NCBI GenBank assembly: GCA_013287665.1
Contig: JABDDK010000012.1
Coordinates: forward strand, 1 to 43,374
DNA length: 43,374 nucleotides
Direction of reading: 5' to 3'
Origin: Alphaproteobacteria bacterium
GTDB lineage: Bacteria; Pseudomonadota; Alphaproteobacteria; UBA9655
The number at the start of each line of letters is the position of its first letter. Positions within the stretch are counted from its first letter, which is position 1. Both the position numbers and the translations under genes were made by a program. The notes under the pieces are model-generated. The model searched no databases, had not been told where the DNA came from, and saw only the letters and a program-made list of their open reading frames with translations. Shown piece after piece: positions 29,265 through 36,470 of the stretch.

Positions 29265-30611
29265 ATGGCATCGGCCGCAGAACAACTGGCAGCGAATATA
29301 AACATTAAGGCTTTTGCAAAAGCAGAAGATCTTAAAAAACGTATATGGTTTACCCTCGGTGTACTTATTGTATACCGTTTAGGGACATATATCCCTTTGC
29401 CTGGGATTAACCCAGCGGTTATGGCTGAATTTGCAAAGTCCCATGGCGGCGGCATATTTGGTATGGTTGATATGTTCTCTGGAGGTGCGCTGAGTCGTAT
29501 GTCTATTATGGCTTTGAACATTATGCCATATATCTCTGCAAGCATTATCGTGCAATTAATGACAGCTATCGTTCCGACATTTGAAGCCTTAAAAAAAGAA
29601 GGCGAGTCAGGAAGGCGTAAGTTAAATCAATATACAAGGTACTTAACGGTCTTTATTGCCGTGTTACAATCATATGGCGCTGCTGTTGGACTGGAATCTC
29701 TACAAGGAGCTGCTGGCTCAGCTGTTGTTGATCCCGGCTATTTCTTTAGGTTGACCACTGTTGTGACTATCGTTGGTGCGACGTTATTCTTAATGTGGCT
29801 CGGTGAACAAATCACGAGTCGTGGTATCGGAAACGGCATATCACTTGTGATTTTCGCAGGTATCGTTGCTAACCTGCCATCCTCTATCATTAATGCTTTG
29901 GAATTAGGAAGAACAGGGGCTTTGTCCTATCTTTTCATCTTATTTATTCTGATCTTTTCCATTGGGATGATGGCTTTCATTGTCTTTATGGAGCGTGCCC
30001 AAAGGCGTGTTCTTATTCAATATCCGAAACGCCAAGTGGGCAATAAAATGTTCGGCGGTGATAGTTCACACTTACCCATTAAGTTGAACAGTACAGGTGT
30101 GATCCCACCAATCTTTGCAAGCTCATTGTTATTATTACCAATTTCTATCGCTCAGTTTTCCAGTGCGGGAAGCGGCCCTGAATGGTTACAATGGATACTT
30201 GGAAGTTTACATAAAGGTGGCGCATTTTACATCTGTCTATACTTGTTTTTAATTGTTTTCTTTGCGTTCTTCTATACATCTATTGTATTCAACCCGCAAG
30301 AAACAGCTGAGAACTTGAAAAAGAATGGTGGATTTATCGCAGGCTATCGCCCAGGTAAAAATACAGCCGATTATCTGGACACTTTGATCACGCGACTCAC
30401 TGTTATGGGGGCTGCTTATTTGGCCTTTGTTTGCGCAGTTCCTGAATTCTTTTATGCAGCTTATGCGTTACCGTTCTATCTGGGAGGAACGACATTTTTG
30501 ATTGCTGTCAGTGTTCCTATGGATACGGTTGCTCAAATCCAATCTCACCTTCTTGCCCATCAGTATGAGGGACTATTGAAGAAAACCCGCCTAAAGGGGG
30601 CTCGGAAATGA
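29265..30611 (+). CDS. secY: Protein translocase subunit SecY
   Basis: SecY is the channel-forming subunit of the SecYEG translocon in the inner membrane. The 448-residue protein has ten predicted hydrophobic spans and the family motifs GIFGMVDMFSGGALSRMSI (about residues 64-82, in the plug/TM2 region) and YPKRQVGNKMFGG in a cytoplasmic loop. The late segment FNPQETAENLKKNGGFI is also typical. Its stop overlaps the adk start by 4 bases (ATGA). The exported proteins elsewhere in this window would use this channel. Confidence 0.98.
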   Translation: MASAAEQLAANINIKAFAKAEDLKKRIWFTLGVLIVYRLGTYIPLPGINPAVMAEFAKSHGGGIFGMVDMFSGGALSRMSIMALNIMPYISASIIVQLMTAIVPTFEALKKEGESGRRKLNQYTRYLTVFIAVLQSYGAAVGLESLQGAAGSAVVDPGYFFRLTTVVTIVGATLFLMWLGEQITSRGIGNGISLVIFAGIVANLPSSIINALELGRTGALSYLFILFILIFSIGMMAFIVFMERAQRRVLIQYPKRQVGNKMFGGDSSHLPIKLNSTGVIPPIFASSLLLLPISIAQFSSAGSGPEWLQWILGSLHKGGAFYICLYLFLIVFFAFFYTSIVFNPQETAENLKKNGGFIAGYRPGKNTADYLDTLITRLTVMGAAYLAFVCAVPEFFYAAYALPFYLGGTTFLIAVSVPMDTVAQIQSHLLAHQYEGLLKKTRLKGARK

Positions 30612-31300
30612 ATATCGTACTCTTAGGGCCTCCAGGTGCTGGGAAAGGAACACAATCTCGAATTATACAAGACAAATATCACCTTGTTCATATTTCGACG
30701 GGTGATATGTGTCGTGATGAAGTTAAAAGAGCCTCTCCCATTGGGAAAGAAATTCAACAGATCATCGACTCGGGTCGTTTTCCCTCAGATGAGATTATTT
30801 TATCTCTTTTTGAAAATCACTTGATAGAATTAAAAGGGCAGGGGGTTATCCTTGATGGTATTCCCCGGACACTTAATCAAGCCCAGAAGATTAAGGAAAT
30901 ATTTGCAAGATTGGACCGAACTCTTGATGGAGTCATCCAAATTGCGGTGAAGGATGAAGAGTTAATTCAACGACTTTCACACAGATATATTTGTAGAAAT
31001 TGTGGCGCGTCCTATACAGAGGAGATTCATCCTCATGTTCAAGGTGTATGCGACAAGTGTTCAAGTCATGACTTTTTTCGACGTCCTGATGATGAACCTG
31101 ACGCCATAAGAACTCGGTTAGAAGTTTATAATGAGCAGACAAAACCGCTTATTAAATTTTATGCTGAGGAAGGAAAATTAAAGGTAATTGATGGAATGGG
31201 ATCCGTTGAAGCGGTGACAGCAGAGATCGAATCTCATTTAAGTGAATTCCAAGTGTTGACAAGCAAGTCAGGATGCCTATACTCCGCACAGGATATTTAG
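30608..31300 (+). CDS. adk: Adenylate kinase, zinc-lid type
   Basis: Adenylate kinase catalyses AMP + ATP to 2 ADP in the cytosol. The 230-residue protein has the P-loop GPPGAGKGT at residues 7-15, the NMP-binding STGDMCR segment, and LDGIPRTLNQA (DGIPR in place of the common DGFPR). The long lid carries Cys129, Cys132, Cys148 and Cys151 as two CxxC pairs, consistent with a structural zinc. After the last family helix there is a short extra tail ending GCLYSAQDI. The gene overlaps secY by 4 bases, the conserved secY-adk arrangement. Confidence 0.97.
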   Translation: MNIVLLGPPGAGKGTQSRIIQDKYHLVHISTGDMCRDEVKRASPIGKEIQQIIDSGRFPSDEIILSLFENHLIELKGQGVILDGIPRTLNQAQKIKEIFARLDRTLDGVIQIAVKDEELIQRLSHRYICRNCGASYTEEIHPHVQGVCDKCSSHDFFRRPDDEPDAIRTRLEVYNEQTKPLIKFYAEEGKLKVIDGMGSVEAVTAEIESHLSEFQVLTSKSGCLYSAQDI

Positions 31301-31333
31301 GATTCTTGAGAACATAGTATTAAGGAGAAGCGA

Positions 31334-31702
31334 GTGGCTCGTATAGCTGGCGTAAACATACCGACTCAAAAAAGAGTAGAAATTGGACTCCGTTCCATTT
31401 ATGGAATTGGACCAACGAAGTCAAAAGAAATCTGTACGAAGCTTGGAATACCGGCTGAACGTCGTGTACACCAATTGACGGATGCTGAAGTTCTGAAAAT
31501 CAGAGAGTCAATTGACCATGAGTATAAGGTTGAAGGTGATCTTCGTCGTGAGATATCCCTTAATATTAAACGTCTGATGGACTTAGGGTGCTATCGTGGC
31601 CTTCGTCACCGTAAGGGCCTTCCTGTAAGGGGTCAAAGGACACATACCAATGCACGTACGCGCAAAGGTAAAGCTGTTGCAATTGCCGGTAAGAAAAAGT
31701 AA
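31334..31702 (+). CDS. rpsM: 30S ribosomal protein S13
   Basis: S13 is a 30S head protein forming bridges to L5 and contacting P-site tRNA. The 122-residue protein uses a GTG start at 31334, preceded by AAGGAG at 31322-31327. It begins [19 protein letters not shown]. The C-terminal motif [20 protein letters not shown] is intact, followed by a basic tail. It is 33 bases after adk and starts the alpha-operon part. Confidence 0.98.
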   Translation: MARIAGVNIPTQKRVEIGLRSIYGIGPTKSKEICTKLGIPAERRVHQLTDAEVLKIRESIDHEYKVEGDLRREISLNIKRLMDLGCYRGLRHRKGLPVRGQRTHTNARTRKGKAVAIAGKKK

Positions 31703-31718
31703 AAGGTTAGGATTATAG

Positions 31719-32111
31719 ATGGCACAGAAACCAGCACAAAGAGTTCGTCGTAGAGAGAGAAAGAATATCGTCTCTGGCGTCGCACATGTAAATGCATCGT
31801 TCAACAATACGGTGGTGACCATAACAGATGCACAAGGAAATACGATTTCTTGGTCATCTTCGGGAACCAAAGGATTTAAAGGATCCCGTAAATCAACACC
31901 GTATGCAGCTCAGATGGCTGCAGAAGATGCTGCAAAGAAGGCTCAAGAACATGGGATGAAATCCCTTGAAATTGAAGTGAAAGGCCCAGGATCTGGACGT
32001 GAGTCCGCCCTTCGTGCCCTTCAAGCGACTGGGTTCGTGATAACGTCCATACGGGACGTTACACCTATTCCACACAACGGTTGCCGCCCTAAAAAGCGTC
32101 GTCGTGTATAG
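31719..32111 (+). CDS. rpsK: 30S ribosomal protein S11
   Basis: S11 lies on the 30S platform near the Shine-Dalgarno helix. The 130-residue protein has [20 protein letters not shown] and the C-terminal signature [19 protein letters not shown] 16-base spacer separates it from rpsM, and 44 bases separate it from rpoA. Confidence 0.98.
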   Translation: MAQKPAQRVRRRERKNIVSGVAHVNASFNNTVVTITDAQGNTISWSSSGTKGFKGSRKSTPYAAQMAAEDAAKKAQEHGMKSLEIEVKGPGSGRESALRALQATGFVITSIRDVTPIPHNGCRPKKRRRV

Positions 32112-32155
32112 ACCATTGTTATTAACAGAAATATTTTTGCCGAGAGGGTAGACCC

Positions 32156-33172
32156 GTGATACAAAAGAATTGGCAGGCTCTGATTAGGCCGTACAAGTTG
32201 AATCTTGATCATAGTGAAGATCCTGATTATGTGGCTATTATAACCGCAGATCCGTTAGAACCGGGTTTTGGTATGACCTTAGGAAGTGCACTCAGAAGAG
32301 TGTTGCTTTCCTCATTACAAGGGTCTGCTATCACTTCCGTTCAAATTGAAGGAGTCTTACATGAGTTCTCAACCCTTCCAGGGGTCAGTGAGGATGTAAC
32401 TGATATCGTTCTGAACTTGAAGGGCGTTGTTACGAAACTCCATAAGGATGGACCTGTTCGTGTGAAGCTTCAAGCTGAAGGACCATGCGTCGTTACAGCA
32501 GGAAACATTGAAACACCAGCGGATCTTGAGATCTTAAATAAAGATCACTACATCTGTACGGTGAGTGCAGGCGCTAAAGTTTCTATGGAACTGACCATCA
32601 ATACAGGTAAGGGTTACGTACCTGCTGAAAGCAACAAAAAAGCTGATGCCCCGATTGGACTTGTTCCGATTGATGCGCTGTATAGCCCTGTCAGAAAAGT
32701 CTCTTACAAGATTGAAAACACACGTGTTGGTCAGCAAACAAACTACGACAAGCTGATCCTTCGCGTTGAAACAGATGGAACTGTGCGTCCTGATGATGCG
32801 GTAGCTTTGGCTGCGCGTATCTTGCAAGACCAACTCCAGAAGTTCATTAACTTTGAAGAGCCAAAAGAACACTATCCAGAGAAAGAAGAATCAATTCTTC
32901 CGTTTAACAGAGCGTTGCTCAGAAAAGTGGATGAACTTGAGCTTTCTGTTAGATCTGCAAACTGTTTGAAGAATGATAACCTGATCTACATCGGTGACCT
33001 CGTTCAGAAAACGGAATCAGAAATGCTGAGAACACCTAACTTTGGACGGAAGTCTTTGAATGAAATCAAAGAAGTTCTTGTTCAAATGGGATTGAATTTG
33101 GGCATGGAAATTCCAGGATGGCCACCCGAAAATATTGAAGAATTAATCAAAAAGCTCGATGAGCCTTTTTAA
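32156..33172 (+). CDS. rpoA: DNA-directed RNA polymerase subunit alpha
   Basis: The alpha subunit nucleates RNA polymerase assembly and binds UP elements and activators. The 338-residue protein starts with GTG at 32156, preceded by GAGAGGG. The N-terminal dimerisation domain shows [21 protein letters not shown] at about residues 31-51. The C-terminal domain has [26 protein letters not shown] and [17 protein letters not shown]. Both domains and the linker are complete. Confidence 0.98.
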   Translation: MIQKNWQALIRPYKLNLDHSEDPDYVAIITADPLEPGFGMTLGSALRRVLLSSLQGSAITSVQIEGVLHEFSTLPGVSEDVTDIVLNLKGVVTKLHKDGPVRVKLQAEGPCVVTAGNIETPADLEILNKDHYICTVSAGAKVSMELTINTGKGYVPAESNKKADAPIGLVPIDALYSPVRKVSYKIENTRVGQQTNYDKLILRVETDGTVRPDDAVALAARILQDQLQKFINFEEPKEHYPEKEESILPFNRALLRKVDELELSVRSANCLKNDNLIYIGDLVQKTESEMLRTPNFGRKSLNEIKEVLVQMGLNLGMEIPGWPPENIEELIKKLDEPF

Positions 33173-33195
33173 GAAAGAATAAGGAGTAATCAATC

Positions 33196-33621
33196 ATGCG
33201 TCATGGTGTTAGCGGCCGTAAACTGAATCGGCATTCAGATGAGAGAAAGGCCCTTTTCAAGTGCCTTGCTGGATCATTGTTGAAGCATGAGCAAATCAAA
33301 ACAACACTGCCGAAGGCAAAAGATCTTCGTCCGATTGTTGAGAAGATGATTACTCTTGGCAAACGTGGTGGTCTAGGCTGTCGTCGTCAAGCGATCTCCT
33401 TCCTAGGGGATGTAGAGCTTGCCGCAAAACTTATGGGACCCCTTGCAGAGCGTTATAAGAACCGCTCTGGTGGTTATGTCCGCATCATTAAAGCAGGACA
33501 CCGCCATGGCGATAACGCATCCGTTGCTATTATTGAGCTTGTCGACAGAGATTTGAGCGCAAAGGGCAAAGATTCAGGACCGACTGCGGAGCAAGTTGAA
33601 GAAGAAGCTGCTGAAGCTTAA
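33196..33621 (+). CDS. rplQ: 50S ribosomal protein L17
   Basis: L17 is a 50S protein near the tunnel exit. The 141-residue protein begins [20 protein letters not shown]. The [19 protein letters not shown] segment and [21 protein letters not shown] are typical. A short acidic tail ([10 protein letters not shown]) extends past the core, as in many alphaproteobacteria. An intrinsic terminator 14 bases downstream ends the ribosomal protein block. Confidence 0.98.
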   Translation: MRHGVSGRKLNRHSDERKALFKCLAGSLLKHEQIKTTLPKAKDLRPIVEKMITLGKRGGLGCRRQAISFLGDVELAAKLMGPLAERYKNRSGGYVRIIKAGHRHGDNASVAIIELVDRDLSAKGKDSGPTAEQVEEEAAEA

Positions 33622-33634
33622 CTTAAATATGATA

Positions 33635-33668
33635 GCCTCCTTGAATCAAAGACAAGGAGGCTTTTGTT
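33635..33668 (+). terminator. Intrinsic terminator of the ribosomal protein operon
   Basis: GCCTCCTTG (33635-33643) pairs perfectly with CAAGGAGGC (33653-33661) around a nine-base loop and is followed by TTTTGTTT. The stem sequence is nearly repeated at 34498-34524 before the next plus-strand gene. Confidence 0.92.
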
Positions 33669-33703
33669 TCTTAACTACTCTTTCTGATAGAAAGCTCTTG
33701 TTT

Positions 33704-34333
33704 TTATTTTTCCAAGGATGGCCTTGATAAAATAGAATTAACCATTGCTGTTCTTTTAAACATTTCAAACTGAAATCTATAGTAATCTATGCTAATATCC
33801 GACTCTTCTTCAAGATCTTCAAAAAATTCCTTATAGTCTTGATAGAATTTATGAAACAAATGCTCTTCAACATCAGCGATGGCAACATCCTTTAAAGGAT
33901 TAATTTTGTGTGCTCGTAATTCCTTCTTTAAATCCTTCCAGATACTACTCTTATTTACTAAAGTGCGTAATGGACGACTAGTCATTTCTAGGCTTGCTAC
34001 CGATCGAGCATCGAGTTTCTCTATGATGAGTGAAGGACGGATGGCAAGGACGCTCATGAATCCAGCAGGATCCTTTACTTCTGCAGTTAAATCCTTTTGT
34101 TTAGACGTTTTCTTGGCACCCTCATCGTTTTTTACAGGCCTCTTCAAATAACGACCTTTTGATACATTAGAATGTTGTAAGATCTTATTTTCCCATTCTT
34201 CTATCTTAACCTCGACTGAAGTGTTTTTTTCTTTTCCTCCTCCTGCAAGAACAGCATGTGAGGCTCCCATTAAAGCTACAAGCGTAACCAGAGAGACAAA
34301 ACCTTTCTTAAAGCATAAATTACTCATAAACAT
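33704..34333 (-). CDS. Exported protein with an F-box-like domain, function unknown
   Basis: The 209-residue protein has a Sec signal peptide (basic N-terminus, LVTLVALMG core, SHAVLA with cleavage near residue 30). A Lys/Glu-rich linker leads to residues about 97-137, which match the F-box pattern: LAIRPSLIIEKLDARSVASL, EMTSRPLRTLVN, then IWKDLKK. The Trp after a Leu/Val-rich helix, the hydrophobic spacing and the arginines all fit. The C-terminal part is helical and acidic. AGGAG lies 5 bases before the ATG at 34333. F-box proteins bind Skp1 in eukaryotic ubiquitin ligases, so a host-directed role is possible, but the Sec signal makes periplasmic retention an alternative. Assignment is by eye. 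Confidence 0.8.
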   Translation of the reverse strand: MFMSNLCFKKGFVSLVTLVALMGASHAVLAGGGKEKNTSVEVKIEEWENKILQHSNVSKGRYLKRPVKNDEGAKKTSKQKDLTAEVKDPAGFMSVLAIRPSLIIEKLDARSVASLEMTSRPLRTLVNKSSIWKDLKKELRAHKINPLKDVAIADVEEHLFHKFYQDYKEFFEDLEEESDISIDYYRFQFEMFKRTAMVNSILSRPSLEK

Positions 34334-34343
34334 AATAACTCCT

Positions 34344-34424
34344 ATATTAATATATGCACAAATTTGATATAATAACTAAACATTATAATTGCAAATAAAA
34401 TATGAAAAAAGCCATATTAATATA
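34344..34424. repeat. Two ATATTAATATA palindromes, 70 bp apart
   Basis: ATATTAATATA occurs at 34344-34354 and again at 34414-34424 between the divergent F-box-like and peroxiredoxin-like genes. Possible paired operators or simply AT-rich DNA. Confidence 0.4.
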
Positions 34425-34497
34425 CTTAACGAACCTACTGGCATTCTCGTGGGTGTACATGCGCGGCCATTAACCTTCTATAAACTCAAATGTGATA

Positions 34498-34529
34498 GCC
34501 TCCTAGTAACGAATACAAGGAGGCTTTTT
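34498..34529 (+). terminator. Terminator-like hairpin masking a Shine-Dalgarno sequence
   Basis: GCCTCCT (34498-34504) pairs with AGGAGGC (34518-34524) around a 13-base loop and is followed by TTTTT (34525-34529). AGGAGG at 34518-34523 is also an ideal ribosome binding site 7 bases before the ATG at 34531. The stem could therefore end upstream transcription or block translation of the next gene. The sequence copies the rplQ terminator, including the preceding TGATA. Confidence 0.75.
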
Positions 34530-34530
34530 C

Positions 34531-35145
34531 ATGCGCGAAGATATCAAACCGGGAGCTATATTCCCAGACTTCGAATTACCGGATCATACAAATACAAAGC
34601 GGAAGCTTTCACTTCTCCAAGGTGAAGATCCCATGGTTCTTATGCTGGGGCGAGGGATATATTGCCCGAAGGATCGCAATCAACTCCATCAACTCGTGAA
34701 GTTTTCAGCCCAATGTGATGTTGGATTTACACGCATGGTCACGATTAATTGTGATGATTTAAGGCTTATCAACGACTTGAGGCTGGGAGTAGGGGCTCAC
34801 TGGCCTTTCCTGTATGATCAAGAGAAGATTATTATGAATGATCTTGGGATACATGAGTATACGGATACTTTGAATCATGTCATGATTCCTCATACATTTG
34901 TTCTTGAACCTGGCCTTAAGATTCACAAGATCTATAATGGGTATTGGTATTGGGGCCGTCCCTCAACGGCAGAGCTGCACCAAGATCTACGTGCCATCTC
35001 GATGAAGTATCGTCCTGACTTTAAAATTGACACCCCTGAAATGCGCGCAAAATGGGAGAGCGGTGATCGTAAAGACTTCTACCCCTACGGCAAGACGTGG
35101 GAGCAGGTCTTTATCCGCATGGCAGGGGAAGTTGAGAAATTTTAA
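34531..35145 (+). CDS. Peroxiredoxin-like (AhpC/TSA, redoxin fold) protein
   Basis: The 204-residue protein has a thioredoxin-fold redoxin core: GAIFPDFELPDHTNTKRKLS at about residues 8-27, then VLMLGRGIYCPKDRNQL, placing the probable peroxidatic cysteine at Cys45. The usual PxxxTxxC motif is replaced by LGRGIYC, as I recall for a less studied peroxiredoxin-like family in alphaproteobacteria with the same GAHWPFL and IPHTFVLEPGL segments. No signal peptide is present, so it acts in the cytosol. A likely role is peroxide or thiol redox defence; the substrate is unknown. The start codon is fixed by AGGAGG at 34518-34523, which lies in a hairpin. Confidence 0.82.
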   Translation: MREDIKPGAIFPDFELPDHTNTKRKLSLLQGEDPMVLMLGRGIYCPKDRNQLHQLVKFSAQCDVGFTRMVTINCDDLRLINDLRLGVGAHWPFLYDQEKIIMNDLGIHEYTDTLNHVMIPHTFVLEPGLKIHKIYNGYWYWGRPSTAELHQDLRAISMKYRPDFKIDTPEMRAKWESGDRKDFYPYGKTWEQVFIRMAGEVEKF

Positions 35146-35240
35146 ATAGGGACACAATACGCTGATGTTATATTTAGGATGTTATCATAAAATTGTTTTT
35201 TGTGAAGAGGTGCTCCTCTTGCAGAATTGCCCATAAAAAA

Positions 35241-35264
35241 AACCTGGGGTTTAGCCCAGGTTTT
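35241..35264. terminator. Bidirectional intrinsic terminator
   Basis: AACCTGGG (35241-35248) pairs with CCCAGGTT (35255-35262). The minus strand has an eight-T run after the stem, and the plus strand has TTTTATTT. It lies between two convergent genes and can serve both the peroxiredoxin-like gene and the Sel1-repeat gene. Confidence 0.92.
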
Positions 35265-35287
35265 ATTTAGTCATATCAACAAGGTTC

Positions 35288-36202
35288 CTATTTCTTAAAT
35301 GACTCAAGCGCTTTTTTTGCAAGATCATCGCCTTGATCAGCAGCTTTTTGCAGCCATTCGCGGGATTGAGTCTCATCTTGCTTAGTGCCTTTGCCTTTCG
35401 CATACATAACGCCCACATTGTATTGTGCTGCTGATAGTCCTTGCTTTGCGGCTTTCATAAGCCATTCGAAAGCAATGGCATCATCTGGTTTCACGCCTTT
35501 ACCCTCAATATACATGTTCCCAACATTATATTGGGCTCCGGCGTTGCCATTATCAGCAGCGAGTTTGTACCACTTAAGAGCTTCAGCATAATCCTGTTTG
35601 ACGCCCTCAGCATGATAATACATATCCCCTAAATTTCCTTGAGCGAGTGCAAAATTTTGAGCGGCTGATTTTTGAAACCATTCTACAGCTTTCGCTGGAT
35701 CTTTTGGGGCACCAATCCCTTTAAGATAGGCATAGCCGATATTGTTTTGAGCTCTATCCAGTCCTTGATCTGCTGCCTTTTGAAACCATGTGACTGCTTG
35801 CGCATCATCTTGTCTAACACCTTTTCCTGTCTGATACATGACGCCGATATTGTACTGAGAAATAGAATCACCTTGATCAGCAGCTTTTGTGTAGAAAGTT
35901 AAAGCTTTTGCGTAGTCTTGTTTTACACCGATACCAAAATCATACATATTTGCGATATTATATTGAGCGAGAACATTCCCTTGCTCGGCAGCTTTAATAA
36001 ACCATATGAGAGCTTGAGCATAATCTTGCTTAACGCCTTGTCCGTTATAATACAAAGTTCCCAAATTGTTTTGCGCTTCTGCATCCCCTGTGTCTGCTTG
36101 CTTTTGGAGCTCTTGCAAATTGGGTGTTTGAGCCTGAGCCATACAGGCGACAGTTGGCGTCATAAAGGCAATAAGTGTTGCTAGTAATATTTTCTTGTTC
36201 AT
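35288..36202 (-). CDS. Exported Sel1-repeat protein
   Basis: The 304-residue protein has an N-terminal signal peptide (MNKKILLATLIAFMTPTVAC, ending AQA; a lipoprotein cysteine at residue 20 is a weaker possibility). Seven consecutive 36-residue Sel1-like repeats follow, each of the form AQYNxGxMYxxGxGVKQDYA then AxxWxxKAAxQG. Sel1 arrays are alpha-solenoids that mediate protein contacts. In host-associated bacteria they often occur in effectors or envelope factors. I chose the ATG at 36202, with GGGAG at 36215-36211 on the minus strand; the GTG nine bases upstream overlaps that site. No partner gene reveals the pathway. Confidence 0.92.
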   Translation of the reverse strand: MNKKILLATLIAFMTPTVACMAQAQTPNLQELQKQADTGDAEAQNNLGTLYYNGQGVKQDYAQALIWFIKAAEQGNVLAQYNIANMYDFGIGVKQDYAKALTFYTKAADQGDSISQYNIGVMYQTGKGVRQDDAQAVTWFQKAADQGLDRAQNNIGYAYLKGIGAPKDPAKAVEWFQKSAAQNFALAQGNLGDMYYHAEGVKQDYAEALKWYKLAADNGNAGAQYNVGNMYIEGKGVKPDDAIAFEWLMKAAKQGLSAAQYNVGVMYAKGKGTKQDETQSREWLQKAADQGDDLAKKALESFKK

Positions 36203-36285
36203 TTTTATCACTCCCTGTGATTTTTGATTTTGTAATTAAGGGTGAGTATATCAGAAAATTAGGCACATTAGAAGAGGGGGGCTCC

Positions 36286-36336
36286 TTCACCTCTCCCCGT
36301 TGTGGGAGAGGTCGATCCGAAGGATCGGGTGAGGGG
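36286..36336. repeat. Dispersed palindromic repeat (copy 2)
   Basis: This is the same element as after rpoC: CCTCTCCC with GGGAGAGG as a hairpin, then CGATCC/GGATCG and GGGTGAGGGGG. Bases 36290-36315 are the exact reverse complement of 36439-36464. Confidence 0.9.
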
Positions 36337-36417
36337 GCGCTAACACATACTGCAAAACGATAATATTGGTTTCACTTGTGGGAGAAAACACGTGATTGAA
36401 AAGGATGATTTTAAAGA

Positions 36418-36466
36418 CCCCTCACCCGACTCTTCGAGTCGACCTCTCCCACAACGGGGAGAGGTT
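36418..36466. repeat. Dispersed palindromic repeat, inverted (copy 3)
   Basis: An inverted copy of the previous element, about 80 bases away, making a perfect 26-bp inverted repeat pair. It ends 4 bases before the stop codon of the autotransporter gene on the minus strand, so its hairpin could stabilise or end that transcript. Confidence 0.9.
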
Positions 36467-36470
36467 AAGG

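Noticed and set aside
28770-29285. Minus-strand Ser/Phe-rich frames opposite rplO
   Set aside because: Complement of the repetitive rplO tail, not a gene.
34389-34625. Plus-strand open frame before the peroxiredoxin-like gene
   Set aside because: Overlaps the hairpin and the real gene in another frame, with no recognisable protein features.
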